A DNA stretch of 64,000 nt from Prostheceraeus crozeri. Its lineage: Eukaryota; Platyhelminthes; Polycladida; Euryleptidae. How positions within the stretch are numbered: the stretch's first letter is position 1; the number at the start of each line of letters is the position of its first letter. Made by a program: the position numbers and the translations under genes. The stretch covers positions 62,001 through 126,000 of the forward strand of contig CAJQUW010015620.1 in assembly GCA_907163375.1 (NCBI GenBank), read 5' to 3'. The notes beneath the pieces were generated by a model. The model had not been told where the DNA came from, did not search any database, and saw only the letters and a list, made by a program, of their open reading frames with translations. Of this stretch, positions 46,162 to 57,969 are shown in pieces.

Positions 46162-47899
46162 TTCAATCAATTATGACGAACAGCCGAGGCATATTTGTTG
46201 CAAATAATGAGCGTAGAACTCGTGAAATCGAATTGAATAGACAGCATGTTTTACATCATTTTGACGCTATATATCATCGTCTAAGGCGTCTAGATCTTTT
46301 CTACGCGATGACTCCTTTATCTGTGGCTTAACTCCATCCCCTTGCATTCTGATTGTTAATCCATGCTACTTAACACTGAGCGACAGGATCATTCTAAAGA
46401 TCAGCGAATTTATCCGATTCAACCCATAACAACCAAGAAATAAAGTTAGTGGAATTCTAGCGCTAGGCGGATAACAGAAAATCTTATAAAAATATCCAAT
46501 ATTTCACCTTAGCAACATTAAAACGGTAAAATATCGGAATATTGATCGTCCTGTCACATCAGAGTAACCTTGAATTAGCTATAACTAATTCATCTGCGAA
46601 CAAATCTGTTTAAATGAAATCCTGAAGCATGGATCGCAAGAGCTGAAGTTGTGTTACGTGGAAGCCTTAAGAAGGTGATCTTAAGAATGTGAGTCTCCTG
46701 AGTTTAGAAGTTGTCGCATCTCTTATCATCGGCCAACGTTGAAGTGTCATATATTTCTGTGAATATCGATTGAAATTCGCAGTGCAGTGGATACGTCTTT
46801 GCACTTCTCGTACGATGATGAAAATCATCCCAGTAGTCATTTATAACAGAATATAATGCTTACTAATTTGAGTAATTAATTGAAATACTCCTGATGGCGT
46901 TCTCCAATCCGTTGGTGCACAAATGCAACGCTGTTGTAACCATTGGATTAAGCAGTTCTTGAAATAATTCAATGGGGCTTTCTCGTGGCAACGAATTAAA
47001 ATTGATCAGTTTTGGCCCAATAACCGGAAAAATGGAAATCTTATGACTTGTATCACTAATCATTCTTACTGCTCATATACTACTGACATAGATTCCAAAC
47101 AATGCCGTATTGGCAAACACGGCAAATGAAAGACAAATGAAGAGAAAATGAAGAAATGTTGAATTCCATGCAGTATTATAGACGCATCAAGAAACCTGCG
47201 ATAACAAATAGATTCAAGAGAAGAAATAGAATTTTCCATGTGTAGATTTAGGTACAGTGTACAACATTAGTTCGTTTGTATTCGGTATAGTAGAGTGTCA
47301 TAGTAGTTCTGCTGTTTACCTCTATTATCCACTTTCCATTTGTCCACTATTACCATTCTCCACAATGTGTAATCTTAGTTATAGTGTGTAGCATTAGATA
47401 AATTGCAATCGGTGTAGCAGTACGATTGTACGTCTATTGCTTACCTCCACTTTTCCATCTTTATCCATTGCTTTCCACTACCAGCATCTGTAGTCGGTAG
47501 TATATCGAACGACTGTGTTCGATTGGGCGCACGAAATATCTTGAGATTATGAATCGAAAACATGGCGGAATATTTGCCCATTTTATTAGAGAGATGCGAC
47601 GATTTTGTTGATGCGAATTTTGGCCGGACCTTTACATAATTTATTAATTTTAACAGTTCAATCAAGTAAAGTCCCCCAACTTTATTGGTCGGAATTGGTT
47701 ATCAATTTACAAAGGAATTCAGTCTATTCAGAAATTCTGCGAATGACCAGTTGTAATTAATAATGCTTTCACAAGAATTTACAGAAAAGGATATGGTAAA
47801 AGTCAAGTTGTTGAATACAAACAAAATAATAAAAACAGGATGAAAATAATAGTTTTTGAATTATCATGCCAAGTGAAACTTTTTTGAATTCATTCATTA
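46162..47899. other. No gene recognised
   Basis: AT-rich. Related words recur around 47240-47460 (TAGGTACAGTGTACAACATTA / TAGTTATAGTGTGTAGCATTA and TTACCTC...CCAC), suggesting a diverged ~130-bp tandem pair. Confidence 0.4.
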
Positions 47900-48285
47900 A
47901 TAGGATGAAAGAGCATCTCAAAAAGGTACATCTTCTTGGTCAATCACATTGCCTCCCAATTCCGAAAATTTTGTTTTGAATAAGCTTGATTCTTATTACG
48001 TATTGAGTCTCAGATACCGATGGTCTATGAAATGCATGCCGACTTCGTGTCCTTGTGGGAACCTTATGCCATCAACCATGCCCAGTAATATTCAAAAGAT
48101 GGTTTCATTTTCGAAAGACATGACGACATGGAGATGATTGGTAAATTATTGAAAGAGGCTTGTCGGGATGTTGAGATAGAGCCACAACTTCGACTAATGA
48201 CAGGACACCAACTACCTAATGAGTCTATAAAAAGTGATGATGCGCGGTTATATGTAGTAGCAGGTGGGTTTTGGTATAGATGACA
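47900..48285 (+). pseudogene. Second retroelement C-terminal relic
   Basis: The remnants read VLSLRYRWSMK.MPTSCPCGN, then (after a frame change near 48095) RHDDMEMIGKLLKEACRDVE, then EPQLRLMTGHQLPNES and DDARLYVVAGGFWYR-stop. The pattern (L)RYGW..K.LP..C.CG...H...C, RHNE(I/L)RDL.A.LL.EVC.DV..EP.LQPL.GE and ARLDI.A.GFW is a family of invertebrate retroelement C-termini, again with a cysteine knuckle plus a PD-(D/E)XK-like core. It is truncated before the usual AFFDVRV block. Confidence 0.55.
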
Positions 48286-48717
48286 AAGAGTATTTTTCAG
48301 TGTAAGGATTTTTTCAATCCATTCGCTCCTGTTCTATTTGCCACATCGTTACTTTGCAAGCAACGAAAAAGAGAATAACGATGCTGTAACAGAAGAGTAG
48401 TCGAAATAGAACACGGTTATTCCACATCTCATGCAATGGTGATGTAACCCAGTGACGGAATGTTTCAAAAAGAGAGTTAATGCAGAAATTATCCCAAAAC
48501 AGAGCATAGCTGATTCTATCGTAAAATCATGATTAAGTACAAAATCATCCTCCTCCGCACCGCAATTTTGCGCATTCGTGATTCCAGAACATTTCGTCGG
48601 TTCAAGATAGACATTGCCGAAATTGAGTTGTCTCAATCGCTTTCTACAGACTAGCACTTTTGCAATTACTTGTTTCCTTAGCTTTATATATGAATGATTT
48701 TTTTCAAAATCTTTTAG
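48286..48717. other. No gene recognised
   Basis: Spacer between the retroelement relic and the RTE-like LINE. A minus-strand frame (48349-48744) has no motif. Confidence 0.5.
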
Positions 48718-49159
48718 GTGGGGATAGCTGGGGTGACCGACCACAACCCAGCGCGTCCGCAGGTGGCGGATAGCAGAAGGCCTCTAGATATAGAGGTTCG
48801 CTACGAATAAGGGTTTCGGCCTAAATAAGTAGCCGCGGACCAACCGGCGGTGATTTCCAGAGGGCGACGTGGAGCAACCAGATGGTGGCTGGGGCTCTCA
48901 AGAAATACCTCAAGTACGTTCAATGAAGGAATCACCTGGTGAGCTAAGGCGACATAAAACCTTTCACCCCTGCTGCGCCGTGGGAGACAACAACGTTTGG
49001 ATGTCAGGCTGCTACAGGATTGGCGCCTCGAACGAAAAAGGCTAGTCCGCGCCTTGGGCAAATCAAAGGCTAAGGGAGAAACCCCTAACAGAAAACCTCC
49101 AACAGGTCAGCCAGGGCAGCGCTGTATAGGAGTATTCTGACCCATTCGTTTATGGATTC

Positions 49160-49975
49160 ATGCAAGTAAAGGATAAATCGGTGGAGGCTACCGCGTCCGG
49201 GGCAACCGACGCGCCGAAAAATATGCGAAGACCCGAAGAAAGAAAACTGATTAGGATGGCGACATTGAATGTGGGAACGTTGTCGGGAAGGAGTGCTGAA
49301 GTACTGGATTTTATGAAGAGGAGAAGGTGTAAGATTTTGTGTGTACAGGAAACGAAGTGGAAGTCGGATAGAGCAAGGATGCTTGGAGATGGGTTCAAAC
49401 TGATTCATGCAGGAGGGGATGGAAAGTCTGATGGGGTGGGTGTGATTCTGGAGAAGGATCTTGCTGAGAAAGTGTGGCGTACGGAGAGGTGGAAAGGTAG
49501 GATCTTGATGGTTTGGCTAACGATCGGTTCGAAGAAAATGTGTGTGATGTCCGTCTATGCTCCACAAGTAGGACAGAACCATAGAGAGAAAAACGAATTC
49601 AGAGAAAAGGTTGAGGAAATGATACATTTAGTGGGTGAGGATGAAATATTTTGTTTAGCAGGTGATTTCAATGCGCATATCGGGCAACGGATGCAAGGGG
49701 AAGAAAGGAGTGTTTGTCAATTCGGATGGGGAGAGAGAAATGCGGAGGGCAGAGAGTGGGTGCAGCTGGTCGAAAGAAATGGGTTGGCCATAGTTCCGAC
49801 GTTCTTCCAGAAAAGAGAATCGCACAAGATCACATACAGAAGTGGGGAGCACAGGACCGAAATCGATTGGATTGCAATGAAACAGAACCAGAAGTGGAGG
49901 ATCAAGGACTGCAAAGTGCTAGCCGGTGAACACGTGACAACTCAGCACAAGCCACAGGTTTGGACGCTACGGTAT
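49160..49975 (+). CDS. LINE apurinic/apyrimidinic-type endonuclease
   Basis: It reads RMATLNVGTLSGRSAEV, then ILCVQETKWK (catalytic Glu), MSVYAPQVGQ, LAGDFNAHIG (Asp and Asn of the active site), RTEIDWIAMKQ and GEHVTTQHKP (catalytic His region, with TQH in place of SDH). These are the motifs of the APE-like nuclease that nicks target DNA for LINE insertion. Translation probably starts at or before ATG 49160. The frame then changes before the polymerase. Confidence 0.85.
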
Positions 49976-52109
49976 ACGGAGAGACAAGAAAAGAAACGAA
50001 TGGGAAGGAAATCATCAGGTGGTGGAGATGTAAGGGAGAAAAGTTAGAAGAATACGAAAGTGAGATCAATGATGCCTTCCGTAAACTGAGCGAAACCCCT
50101 GGTGGAATCGAAGAAGAGTGGGATCTGTTCAGAAAAGCATTCATAGGAGCAGCAGAGAAGGTGGTCGGCAGGACAAATGGAAAGAATGGGGGCCGTCGAA
50201 AACAGCAATGGTGGTGGAATGAAGAAGTCAGAAAGGTGACGAAAAAGAAAAGAACAGACTGGAAGGAGGTAGAAAGCGTGAGTGATGACAAAGCGAGGAA
50301 GGAGGTTTTAACACGAAAGTATAGGGAAATCAAGAATCAAACAAAGAAGGTAGTGGCACAGGCAAAAGAAGAGGCAGAGCGAGGGCTGTATGAAGCAATA
50401 GAGAATGATAGAGGAAGAAAACAAATTTACCGACTCGCAAAAGCAAGGGAGCAGGAAGAGAAGGATGTGGTGGCCGTCCAGGATGTAAGAAACAAAGACG
50501 GAGTGATTGTTTCGTGTCCGCAGCATATCACGAAGGTGTGGAAAGAATATTTTCAAGAGTTACTGAACAACGAAGGGCGCAGCGAAGTTGAACTTCCTTG
50601 TAGTGTGAGATCGAAGACGGTAGAGAAGAAAATCAAGACAGAAGAAATCGAGACCTCATTGAGAAAGATGAAGACAGGAAAAGCAACTGGCAAGGATGAA
50701 ATAACGACCGAAATGTTGAGGGCAGCGGGGAAAACAGGTATTGAATGGCTAGCTAGACTTTTTCGGCTGTGCTATGAAAAAGGGGAAATCCCAGAGGACT
50801 GGAGGCTGGGTTTGATTGTCCCCATTTGGAAAGGAAAAGGAAGTCGACAGGACCCTGAGAAATACAGAGGAATCACTATTCTAAGTCAAGTGATGAAATT
50901 GTTGGAACGCATAATCGACGGAAGGCTGAGATCACAAGTGGAGATCGAAATTGGAGAGGAGCAGCAAGGTTTCAGAAAGGTAGAAGTACATCGGATGGTA
51001 TGCTTGCGGTGAGACAGAAGATGGAGAAGACGATTGAAAGAGAAGAAAACATAGCGATAGGATTCGTAGATGTAGAGAAAGCTTATGACAGCGTCCCTAG
51101 ACCCCTAGTGGTGGCAACCCTGAGATGGTTAAATGCTGGAGAGAAAGAGGTGATACTTATCGAAAAGATGTACGAAAGAACCAGAGCGGCAGTGATAGTT
51201 GGAGATAACATCAGCGAAGATTTCCAAATAAAAACAGGGCTCAGACAAGGAAGTGCTTTAAGTCCATTTTTGTTCATTCTGATTATGGAATTGTTGTCAA
51301 GGAAAAGCGAAGAACATGATGCAATGAACAAGATAATGTATGCTGACGATCTAGCTGTGATAACGAAAGACGAGGTGGAGCTACAAGATCAACTGGAAAA
51401 GTGGGCGCTGAATTTCCAAAGGCATGGTCTGCGCATCAATTTGGATAAGACGGAAGTAATGTGGGTCGGAAAGGAGCCAAAGGACATAAGTGTTGAGGTG
51501 CAAGGAATTCAGCTAAAGCAGACAAAAGGTTTCAAGTACTTGGGAGGTGTGGTGGCGGAAGATGGGCGGAGCGAAATGGAAGTGAATAAGAGAGTTAGAG
51601 CAGGGGTCGGAGCCTATCAGAAAGTGGCAGGAGTGTTGGGAGACAGAAGGATCAGCAAAGATATCAGACGGAAAGTGTTAGAGGTGTGTGTAATTCCAGC
51701 AGTCACATATGGTCTGGAAACACTGGCGCTCACCAAAGATCAGCAAGATAGACTGCAAGTGTGCGAGAACAATTGGCTGAGGAGGTTGTGTGGAGTGAAG
51801 TTGGTTGACAGAAGAAAACTTTCAGAAATGAGACTCGAAGTCGGACTGAAACGAACGATGACTCAGAAGATTGTGGGAAAGAGACTATCTTGGGCCGGAC
51901 ATGTGGCAAGAATGAATGAGCAGAGGCTACCCAGGCGAATGGGGCAAGAAATGAGTGTGCGAAGAAGAGGAAGACCGAGAATTCGTTGGAGTGACTGTGT
52001 CAAAAGAGATTTCCAGAAGGCGGAGGAAGATTGGAGAAGTTGGAGAAGCGACGCGGAAGACAGAGTCGTATGGCGGAGAACTGTGCACAATGTGGTTGAA
52101 GTATGGAGC
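49970..52109 (+). CDS. LINE reverse transcriptase
   Basis: Two frames (to ~50980, then from ~50985) cover the polymerase: KATGKDEITTEMLRAAG, LIVPIWKGKGSRQDPEKYRG, ITILSQVMKLLERII (fingers), IGFVDVEKAYDSVPR (motif A), TGLRQGSALSPFLFI (motif B), IMYADDLAVI (motif C, catalytic DD) and FKYLGGVVAEDG. The C-terminus has RRLCGVKLVDRRK, RLSWAGHVARMNEQRLPRR and RRRGRPRIRW. The N-terminal part is rich in Lys/Glu (probable coiled coil). Without the fold-back the frame would end VVEVWSG-stop, from codons on both sides of the insertion. Confidence 0.85.
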
Positions 52110-52375
52110 ATTGGTAGAGTTGTCTGTACGGGAGGTCAGTCATAATGATTGTAAAGAAAAAGTTCTCTCCCAGTTTTACGACTTCGAGCTTTACATTTTA
52201 AAATGAATTACCCGACGCGTTTCGTCTACACAGACTGTGTCAAGGGTGACCATATTCGTCACCCTTGACACAGTATGTGTAGACGAAACGCGTCGGGTAA
52301 TTCATTTTAAAATATAAAGCTCGAAGTCGTAAAACTGGGAGAGAACTTTTTCTTTACAATCATGAAGTATGGAGC
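52097..52375. mobile_element. Fold-back insertion 3 (106-bp arms) in LINE 3' end
   Basis: TGAAGTATGGAGC occurs at 52097-52109 and 52363-52375 (13-bp target duplication). Inside are a 35-base tail (52110-52144), a left arm 52145-52250, a 7-base loop and a right arm 52258-52363 abutting the duplication. The arms match almost perfectly. Each arm carries the motif GAAACGCGTC (right 52285-52294; left inverted 52214-52223), also found at the 3' end of a PLE piece (60999-61008). The tail, reversed, starts TATGACTGACCTCCCG and resembles the tail of fold-back 1 (TATGGTCCTCCCG). Confidence 0.9.
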
Positions 52376-52561
52376 GGCTGACATTTTACTTGACTGTGTT
52401 TCCTGATATCGTTTCATGTGGTGCTACCCTGATGGTTTGTGGACTGTAGCTAGTTTGTGTTTCCATGAATTTTATGATGTATATGAACTGTCTCCTTTTT
52501 ATCTTGTTTGTATGAATCCCCCTACCGCATTTATATGGGAGAAAGGGGTTGTTAAAAAAAA

Positions 52562-54159
52562 AGTTAGGATTTTCTTTTCTTTTAAATATTGCTTCTTATG
52601 AGGAAAATTATCATGCCTACTTAAAACCATGTAATCCGATAGTGTTTCAAATCGACTAGATTTACTAGCCGATTTTCTTCTATGTTGCATAAGATCGATT
52701 GCTATCGTAATAGAAACTTGTAACAATCTTCAACAATTGCGGCTGCTGATGTTGTTGCATTACCCATGACAAGCTAATGTCCCCCCCCCAAGGAACATTC
52801 GACCCGACGTTTTTAGGTGAACGTTGCGAAGCAGAGAACGAATAGGGTATTGATGCGATTCTAATGGTACCAAACTCAACTTCGTGTGATGCGCCCATAT
52901 ATTGAGTTTGAATTCTGCTTTGAAAATTTACTTAATATTCGTAAATAACTTAGTCATACTGGAGTTAATCATTACCGTCACTGACAATTTGTCCCTTGAA
53001 TCCACTCAAAACTATTTATATGGACATATGCTGCAATATGGAACTGATAGATGAACAAAAATATTTTTGAACCTGAGTCATTGAAGCAATGTAAGGTTAG
53101 AATAACGAGTGCCTGATAAATATAAATGAAGATCTCACTCCTACACTCTATGGGCAACACTCTCCATATATCATATTTTAATGCTGCCCTTTTCCTAGCC
53201 ACTCGTTCACCTAACACCTAAAACGTGTGCTATTTTAAAAACAAATGCACCCTATGTCGTATGACTTGATGCAGTTTTCCAGTATGTCGCAATGGAAAAA
53301 ATACCTCATCCTAATGGATTTCCGAGCGTAAAAAAGATGCTATTATATCATACACGAGTGCAAATGTACTCACAAGTCTATCAGGGTAGATTAAACTCAG
53401 CTTTGTAAGCAAAACACGAGAAGTCACGCTGAATTTAAATAATCGTTGAATTTACAAGTTGGCATTGCGTTTTTATAAAATGATGTATACACTTTCTATT
53501 TTATCTAAAGGTCACTTTTTCATTCATTCAATTTGTAGAATGCCAGACGAAAGGAACACAAAAAATATGGTTGCCGTACATATAGACATAAAAAAATAAA
53601 GAAGTGCACGCGCAAATGCAAGTGAGATAAAATTTTCAGTCATGGATTTCTAACTAAGTTAAGAAATGATTACTTATATTTGAGATATATCATCTAACTT
53701 TGTTCAGTGAAAGATATTTTTGAGATTTTCTTCGCATCCTGACAGAAAAATTGTCGGGAAAGTCACTCATGATGCATCTTTTGGTTTTTCGAATATGTAT
53801 AGTTAGGGTTTAAACACTCAGACTGAATCAAATGTGCTACATTTTTCGGGAGACTCAATTCAAGCTAAGTATTTTCCCATACAAATAGACGTGTTGAACA
53901 ACAAGTAAAATATCAGATAAAACCTAGGACGGCTATACGCACTTTGATTTCCATACCATTGTCCTACGGTTTTGATAAATTATTAATGTTCCTGAAAAAG
54001 CATGGTTATCTTCAAAAATGAAATGAACCTTGTTTATACTCGGAAGCACACTATGCACGGAGACTTTCTTCCATATGGCCGAGTTGTTATTTACCCACTT
54101 TCATTCTTTTTTGTGCTGAGTGCTTGGCAAGAATGCAGAGTGTACATATTCTAAAAGTC
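52562..54159. other. No gene recognised
   Basis: AT-rich spacer with short open frames only. Confidence 0.5.
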
Positions 54160-54245
54160 TTGGGCTTGACCCGACCAAGGTTAGAACCAATGTCTCCCGG
54201 ACACAGAGCGAACACTTTACCACAAGGTCACAGCGCCGGTCTGTG
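54160..54245 (-). repeat. tRNA-related SINE fragment
   Basis: Minus strand: CGGCGCTGTGACCTTGTGGT, AAAGTG..CGCTC, then GGTTCTAACCTTGGTCGGGT. TGGTAAAGTG and GGTTCTAACC correspond to the A and B boxes of a tRNA-derived promoter. No full cloverleaf and no clear tail. Confidence 0.5.
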
Positions 54246-54438
54246 GCATCTTCATAAATGAAAACCCGTCGTCAACCAAACGTGCTGTCTTTATGTAACC
54301 AGTACAACATGATAATTAACATACATGTATTAAATAATGTAATGATCTAACTAAATTCACTGTTAACTAAATTTTGATATCGCTGAACAAGTGAGAAAGC
54401 CGTCTGTTTAATATCGTTTATACAAATATCCTAAAACC

Positions 54439-54444
54439 TTTATT
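54439..54444 (-). promoter_or_regulatory. Polyadenylation signal AATAAA
   Basis: AATAAA on the minus strand, ~170 bases after the stop codon of the secreted-protein gene. It is the first such hexamer I see downstream. Confidence 0.4.
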
Positions 54445-54610
54445 ATGGAGTGCAAAACCGAAAAGAGCAAGGGAACTGATTCCGAGTCGCATCAACACTA
54501 TTCTAGGTTGATGAAGAGAAAACGAATGACAGTAGCATTGTGATGCTTAAATACGAAGTTATATAATTTTGCAATACAAATTATTGCATACAGACTGACA
54601 AAAAGAAAAG

Positions 54611-55267
54611 CTATTTTGAACAGCAAAAGGCGTATAATGCATTCAAAGAACGGTCTGTATAGTCTGGTTCATTCAATGTACGATTCTTGTAAATGGTATA
54701 TGTTAGAATTGAACTACCTCCATCAACCGCAACTTTCATGTTCACAGTGAACTTATATTTAGCGACTTTTACAGCACTCATAAAACTCTTAGTAAAATCC
54801 CGTATGCCAGGAGCAGGAACAGCAGCTGAAACAAGTTTTCTACTTTTACAAAATGATTTCGCTTGTGATAAATCAATCGGGCCCTTGTTAAAAACCGTGC
54901 ACTTCAGTCCGTTAGAATTAATAGAGAGGACTGCATTGATTGGCCGCTCTTTAGTACATCCCTCTCTATGATATCCGACACACGAGCCTTTTCTTTTTGA
55001 CATTAAAAGTTGCTTGGATAAATGACAGAGGCCGCTTTTAAACATAAAGCCACCACATGACAGACGAGTGGTACAGATTTGTCCGCATCTAACTTTAGAG
55101 GATGATGACATTTGAATTTTCGACCAATCTACACAAGGAATAGCTCCAACTTTGACATAATTTTGATGGTTTACACTTGATGGATCGCAATACAAAGCAA
55201 TGCAAACATTGAGGAATGAAAGTGACCAGTCAAGCAAAAGAATACAAGAAAGTGAGAAGCTCAACAT
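54611..55267 (-). CDS. Secreted PAN/Apple-like cysteine-rich protein
   Basis: A single-exon frame of 218 codons. Residues 1-27 are hydrophobic (MLSFSLSCILLLDWSLSFLN) and look like a signal peptide. Residues 45-96 hold six cysteines (45, 61, 65, 71, 81, 96) in the pattern C...C..IC....CGGF.F..G.CHLS, as in PAN/Apple-type modules. Residues 123-217 (KCTVF, QAKSFCKSRKLVSA, LNEPDYTD, AFCCSK) faintly resemble a C-type-lectin-like fold but lack the WIGL core. It could be an extracellular recognition or mucus protein; this is a guess. Being intronless, it might be a retrocopy, but no polyA tract or target duplication is seen. A TATA-like element lies upstream. Confidence 0.6.
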   Translation of the reverse strand: MLSFSLSCILLLDWSLSFLNVCIALYCDPSSVNHQNYVKVGAIPCVDWSKIQMSSSSKVRCGQICTTRLSCGGFMFKSGLCHLSKQLLMSKRKGSCVGYHREGCTKERPINAVLSINSNGLKCTVFNKGPIDLSQAKSFCKSRKLVSAAVPAPGIRDFTKSFMSAVKVAKYKFTVNMKVAVDGGSSILTYTIYKNRTLNEPDYTDRSLNALYAFCCSK

Positions 55268-55321
55268 GATCGATGAAGGATTGGCTTCGGTGAGAATGAG
55301 AATTACCGATGATATTCATGT

Positions 55322-55338
55322 CGAATATATATTAATAC
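55322..55338 (-). promoter_or_regulatory. TATA-like element
   Basis: Minus strand TTAATATATATTCG, about 60-70 bases upstream of the ATG at 55267, leaving room for a short 5' UTR. Sequence this AT-rich gives such matches easily. Confidence 0.35.
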
Positions 55339-55339
55339 G

Positions 55340-57726
55340 ATGATATTCATATCAAAAATGGTAGATGAATTGCCATTGGAGATTTCTGATAACGAATGCC
55401 TAACTTCATATAAACAATTCCACGGCATGCGCGTTAGCATTAACTGAAACAACTGAAGGTGTATCAAGAGCATCTAGCACAAAGCAGAGCTACTGGTAAG
55501 GAACTGTAGGTAGCATTTGGTTTTGGACTAGCAATCATCGAAAATACGTCCAAAAATGACAATTACTGCCAGCCAATGCAAGGGAAACAAATGTTGGGAA
55601 ATTCGGACGATGGAACAAATTCGGTTGATTGATTATTATCACGGCTCTGCGAGTTGAAAGTTTACCCTAGTCGAGTTCAGTCGAGATAAATTTATATGCT
55701 GAAAGCTGAAGTTCAATGGTATGACAGAGGTTCAGGTACGTAACCAACATGCGCAACAAGCCATCACTTTTGGATGTCCACATTTGACTCTCGCGATGCT
55801 CACTGTCAAAATTGATGCGCTCAAAGAATCTGACTGGGAAATCGACAAACAGCAGAACATTCCGCAAAAAGTATGAATATACATTGTATTTTCCAAAAAT
55901 GATCAGAAACAGAACAAAAAATTTCTATCCTAAACATAATTTCGGTTCGAACGCTGGAAGTTACTCGTAAATGGATGAAACCTGTTGAGCTGCAAATCGA
56001 CCTTTGAAGGCGCTGGACGCTGAAATCCTTGCCCGCTTAACTTGTGAACAATTTTGATTTTTGAGTGATGGTCTAAGTCCTTGTAGACTCAACAATCGCA
56101 AAAATAATTCAGCCACGTAGAATGCGATCTTTTAGTCTTGTTTGAGTGCATGGTGCATGTATTTAGACACATTCCATGTAGATGAATGCTTAAACTTTCA
56201 AGTTTCTGTGAAACAAAAACTGAAATCGCTTTGCTAAATTCAGGATGCGACTTGTTTCGGAAGTCAACAGAGAAAAAACAAAAATTACTTTGCTCAGACG
56301 TAGTCTGTTGTTTAGCCACAGCATGGTTATTTTTTGATGAAATGTTTGAATAAATTGGAAACATGCAAATACATGTACTAAATAAATACTGCTAACTTCG
56401 CCGCGATCTAACGTCACATCGAAAGAATTTATAAATGTCAAAAACCGATCAATTTTGATGATAAAGGATAGATGACAAGAATCAATAGCATATATCGAAA
56501 GTGGAAAAGACATGCAACAGTTACGTGTCTTTTCCGTCTGAACTTAGTCACATGACTTTCATTAAATCCTGAGCATAATGTCTTTATTGCTTCAAAATAT
56601 ATGATATATATTGCTTCACAATATATGATAAAAGAATCTGTTTAATGCATTCCGCAAAACCCGACATCTAACGTTCACATGCATGAAAGCACTCATTTCA
56701 CATGCATTGCACGTTAACATATCAGTCACCGCTACCATGTCAACAAGCAACGTATCCAATCTCTGATTTTAATTGTTGGGTTTAAGCAAAGTCGAGAAGG
56801 ATTAGAGGAGAGGATGAGTTTTTCGATGAGTGAAGTTCTTGAGATGGTGTAGCGGAAACCAATTGATTGATTGAAGCACAGGTATTATATTCTGGTTTTC
56901 GCGCAAAATAGTGAATAAATTCTAATATTATCATTTTAATTGTTTGATTGTAGATTTAATGTCATGTGAGTAAAAAATAAATCCAATCTGATTGGAGCAA
57001 GTCAAGGATTACGCACTTTAAACGTGGAATAGATCCGACACTCCTTAACAAAATATACATATATACACAACAAAGATTGAAGGTTTGCACGTCGGTGATA
57101 AAACATAGATAACACATACCGGTACAAAATATGCTCGGTAAATCACATTACACACAGAGTTTGCTACATTCCACAATATCTTTTGTTCTTTTTAATGAAA
57201 AAAATCCTTCCCCATTTATTATAAAATAAATATAAAATATGAGAATAGGCCAACTGTTTATTTCGATAGAAAATATAAAAAGTTTGGAAATTATACACAT
57301 TATATTGATGTTCAGCTCCGATACGTATTTCATCGGCCACAAGTCAATATCAATATCATCAGGGAGTGCATTACTTTCTTTTTTCGATTAATCAAAGCTG
57401 CTAACCCTGCAACGGTGAATTGTAAGAAATTGTAGGAAAATCAATCTCATGAAGGAATTATGTTGTGTGCGACTGCCTTTACGGAATGGACACTAGCCTT
57501 TTCATTGAACAACTAGGAACAGAGAAGACAATGCCGTGAGTGTTAGTAAATTTCGCATCTCTTGCTCCGCGTCCTAATTCAGATGTTATTCGTGAGTAAT
57601 AAACTCCAACATTGTCAAAAATAAATGCATGATTCGGAACATTCCACCGCAAAACATGTTTCAGGAACCATTCCTACTTGAAAACTGTTGTGTCTTGTAG
57701 GAGAGAGGGTTTGGTGAAGTGTTCAG
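55340..57726. other. No gene recognised
   Basis: AT-rich spacer. Open frames such as 56089-56364 and 56190-56513 lack motifs and overlap one another. Confidence 0.5.
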
Positions 57727-57912
57727 ATGCATCAGTTCCATTACATTGCATTTCTGTTCGGTGAATTCAACATTGATCTATTGAAAGATAGCACTGCTAT
57801 TAGTTGTCTAGAAACCATGGAACCGGAGAATCCTATGTTGCAATTGCTAAATACGGCAACAAGGGTCACTGATTGTTCTTCCTCTCTAATCAACCATATG
57901 TATCACTTATGA
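57727..57912 (+). pseudogene. LINE endonuclease fragment
   Basis: It reads FGEFNIDLLKDSTAISCLET then LLNTATRVTDCSSSLINHMY, the GDFNIDLL...TRVT..S.TLIDHI block of CR1/jockey-type LINE endonucleases. It is a short piece cut off on both sides; the PLE at 57960 begins ~45 bases after it, across a small (TA)n. Confidence 0.6.
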
Positions 57913-57969
57913 CCATCTAGAGTTGTGACCATCTATTTATCACCATATATATATATAGAGCACTTGGAT

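Larger units (their letters stand above)
48718..52561 (+). mobile_element. RTE-like LINE, nearly full length
   Basis: A GC-richer block (48718-49160, starting GTGGGGATAGCTGGGGTGAC) forms the 5' UTR, followed by an endonuclease and reverse transcriptase and ending with an A-run at ~52552-52561. Two frame changes occur (near 49975 and 50980). A 253-bp fold-back has landed immediately before its stop codon (see 52097-52375). Apart from these the element is well preserved, implying recent activity. The clade is inferred from the endonuclease (craniofacial development protein 2-like in database naming) and the YADD/RQGSALSPFLF blocks. Confidence 0.85.

Noticed and set aside
48349-48744. 131-codon minus-strand frame
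   Set aside because: Low-complexity composition, no motif, and it overlaps the 5' edge of the RTE-like LINE.
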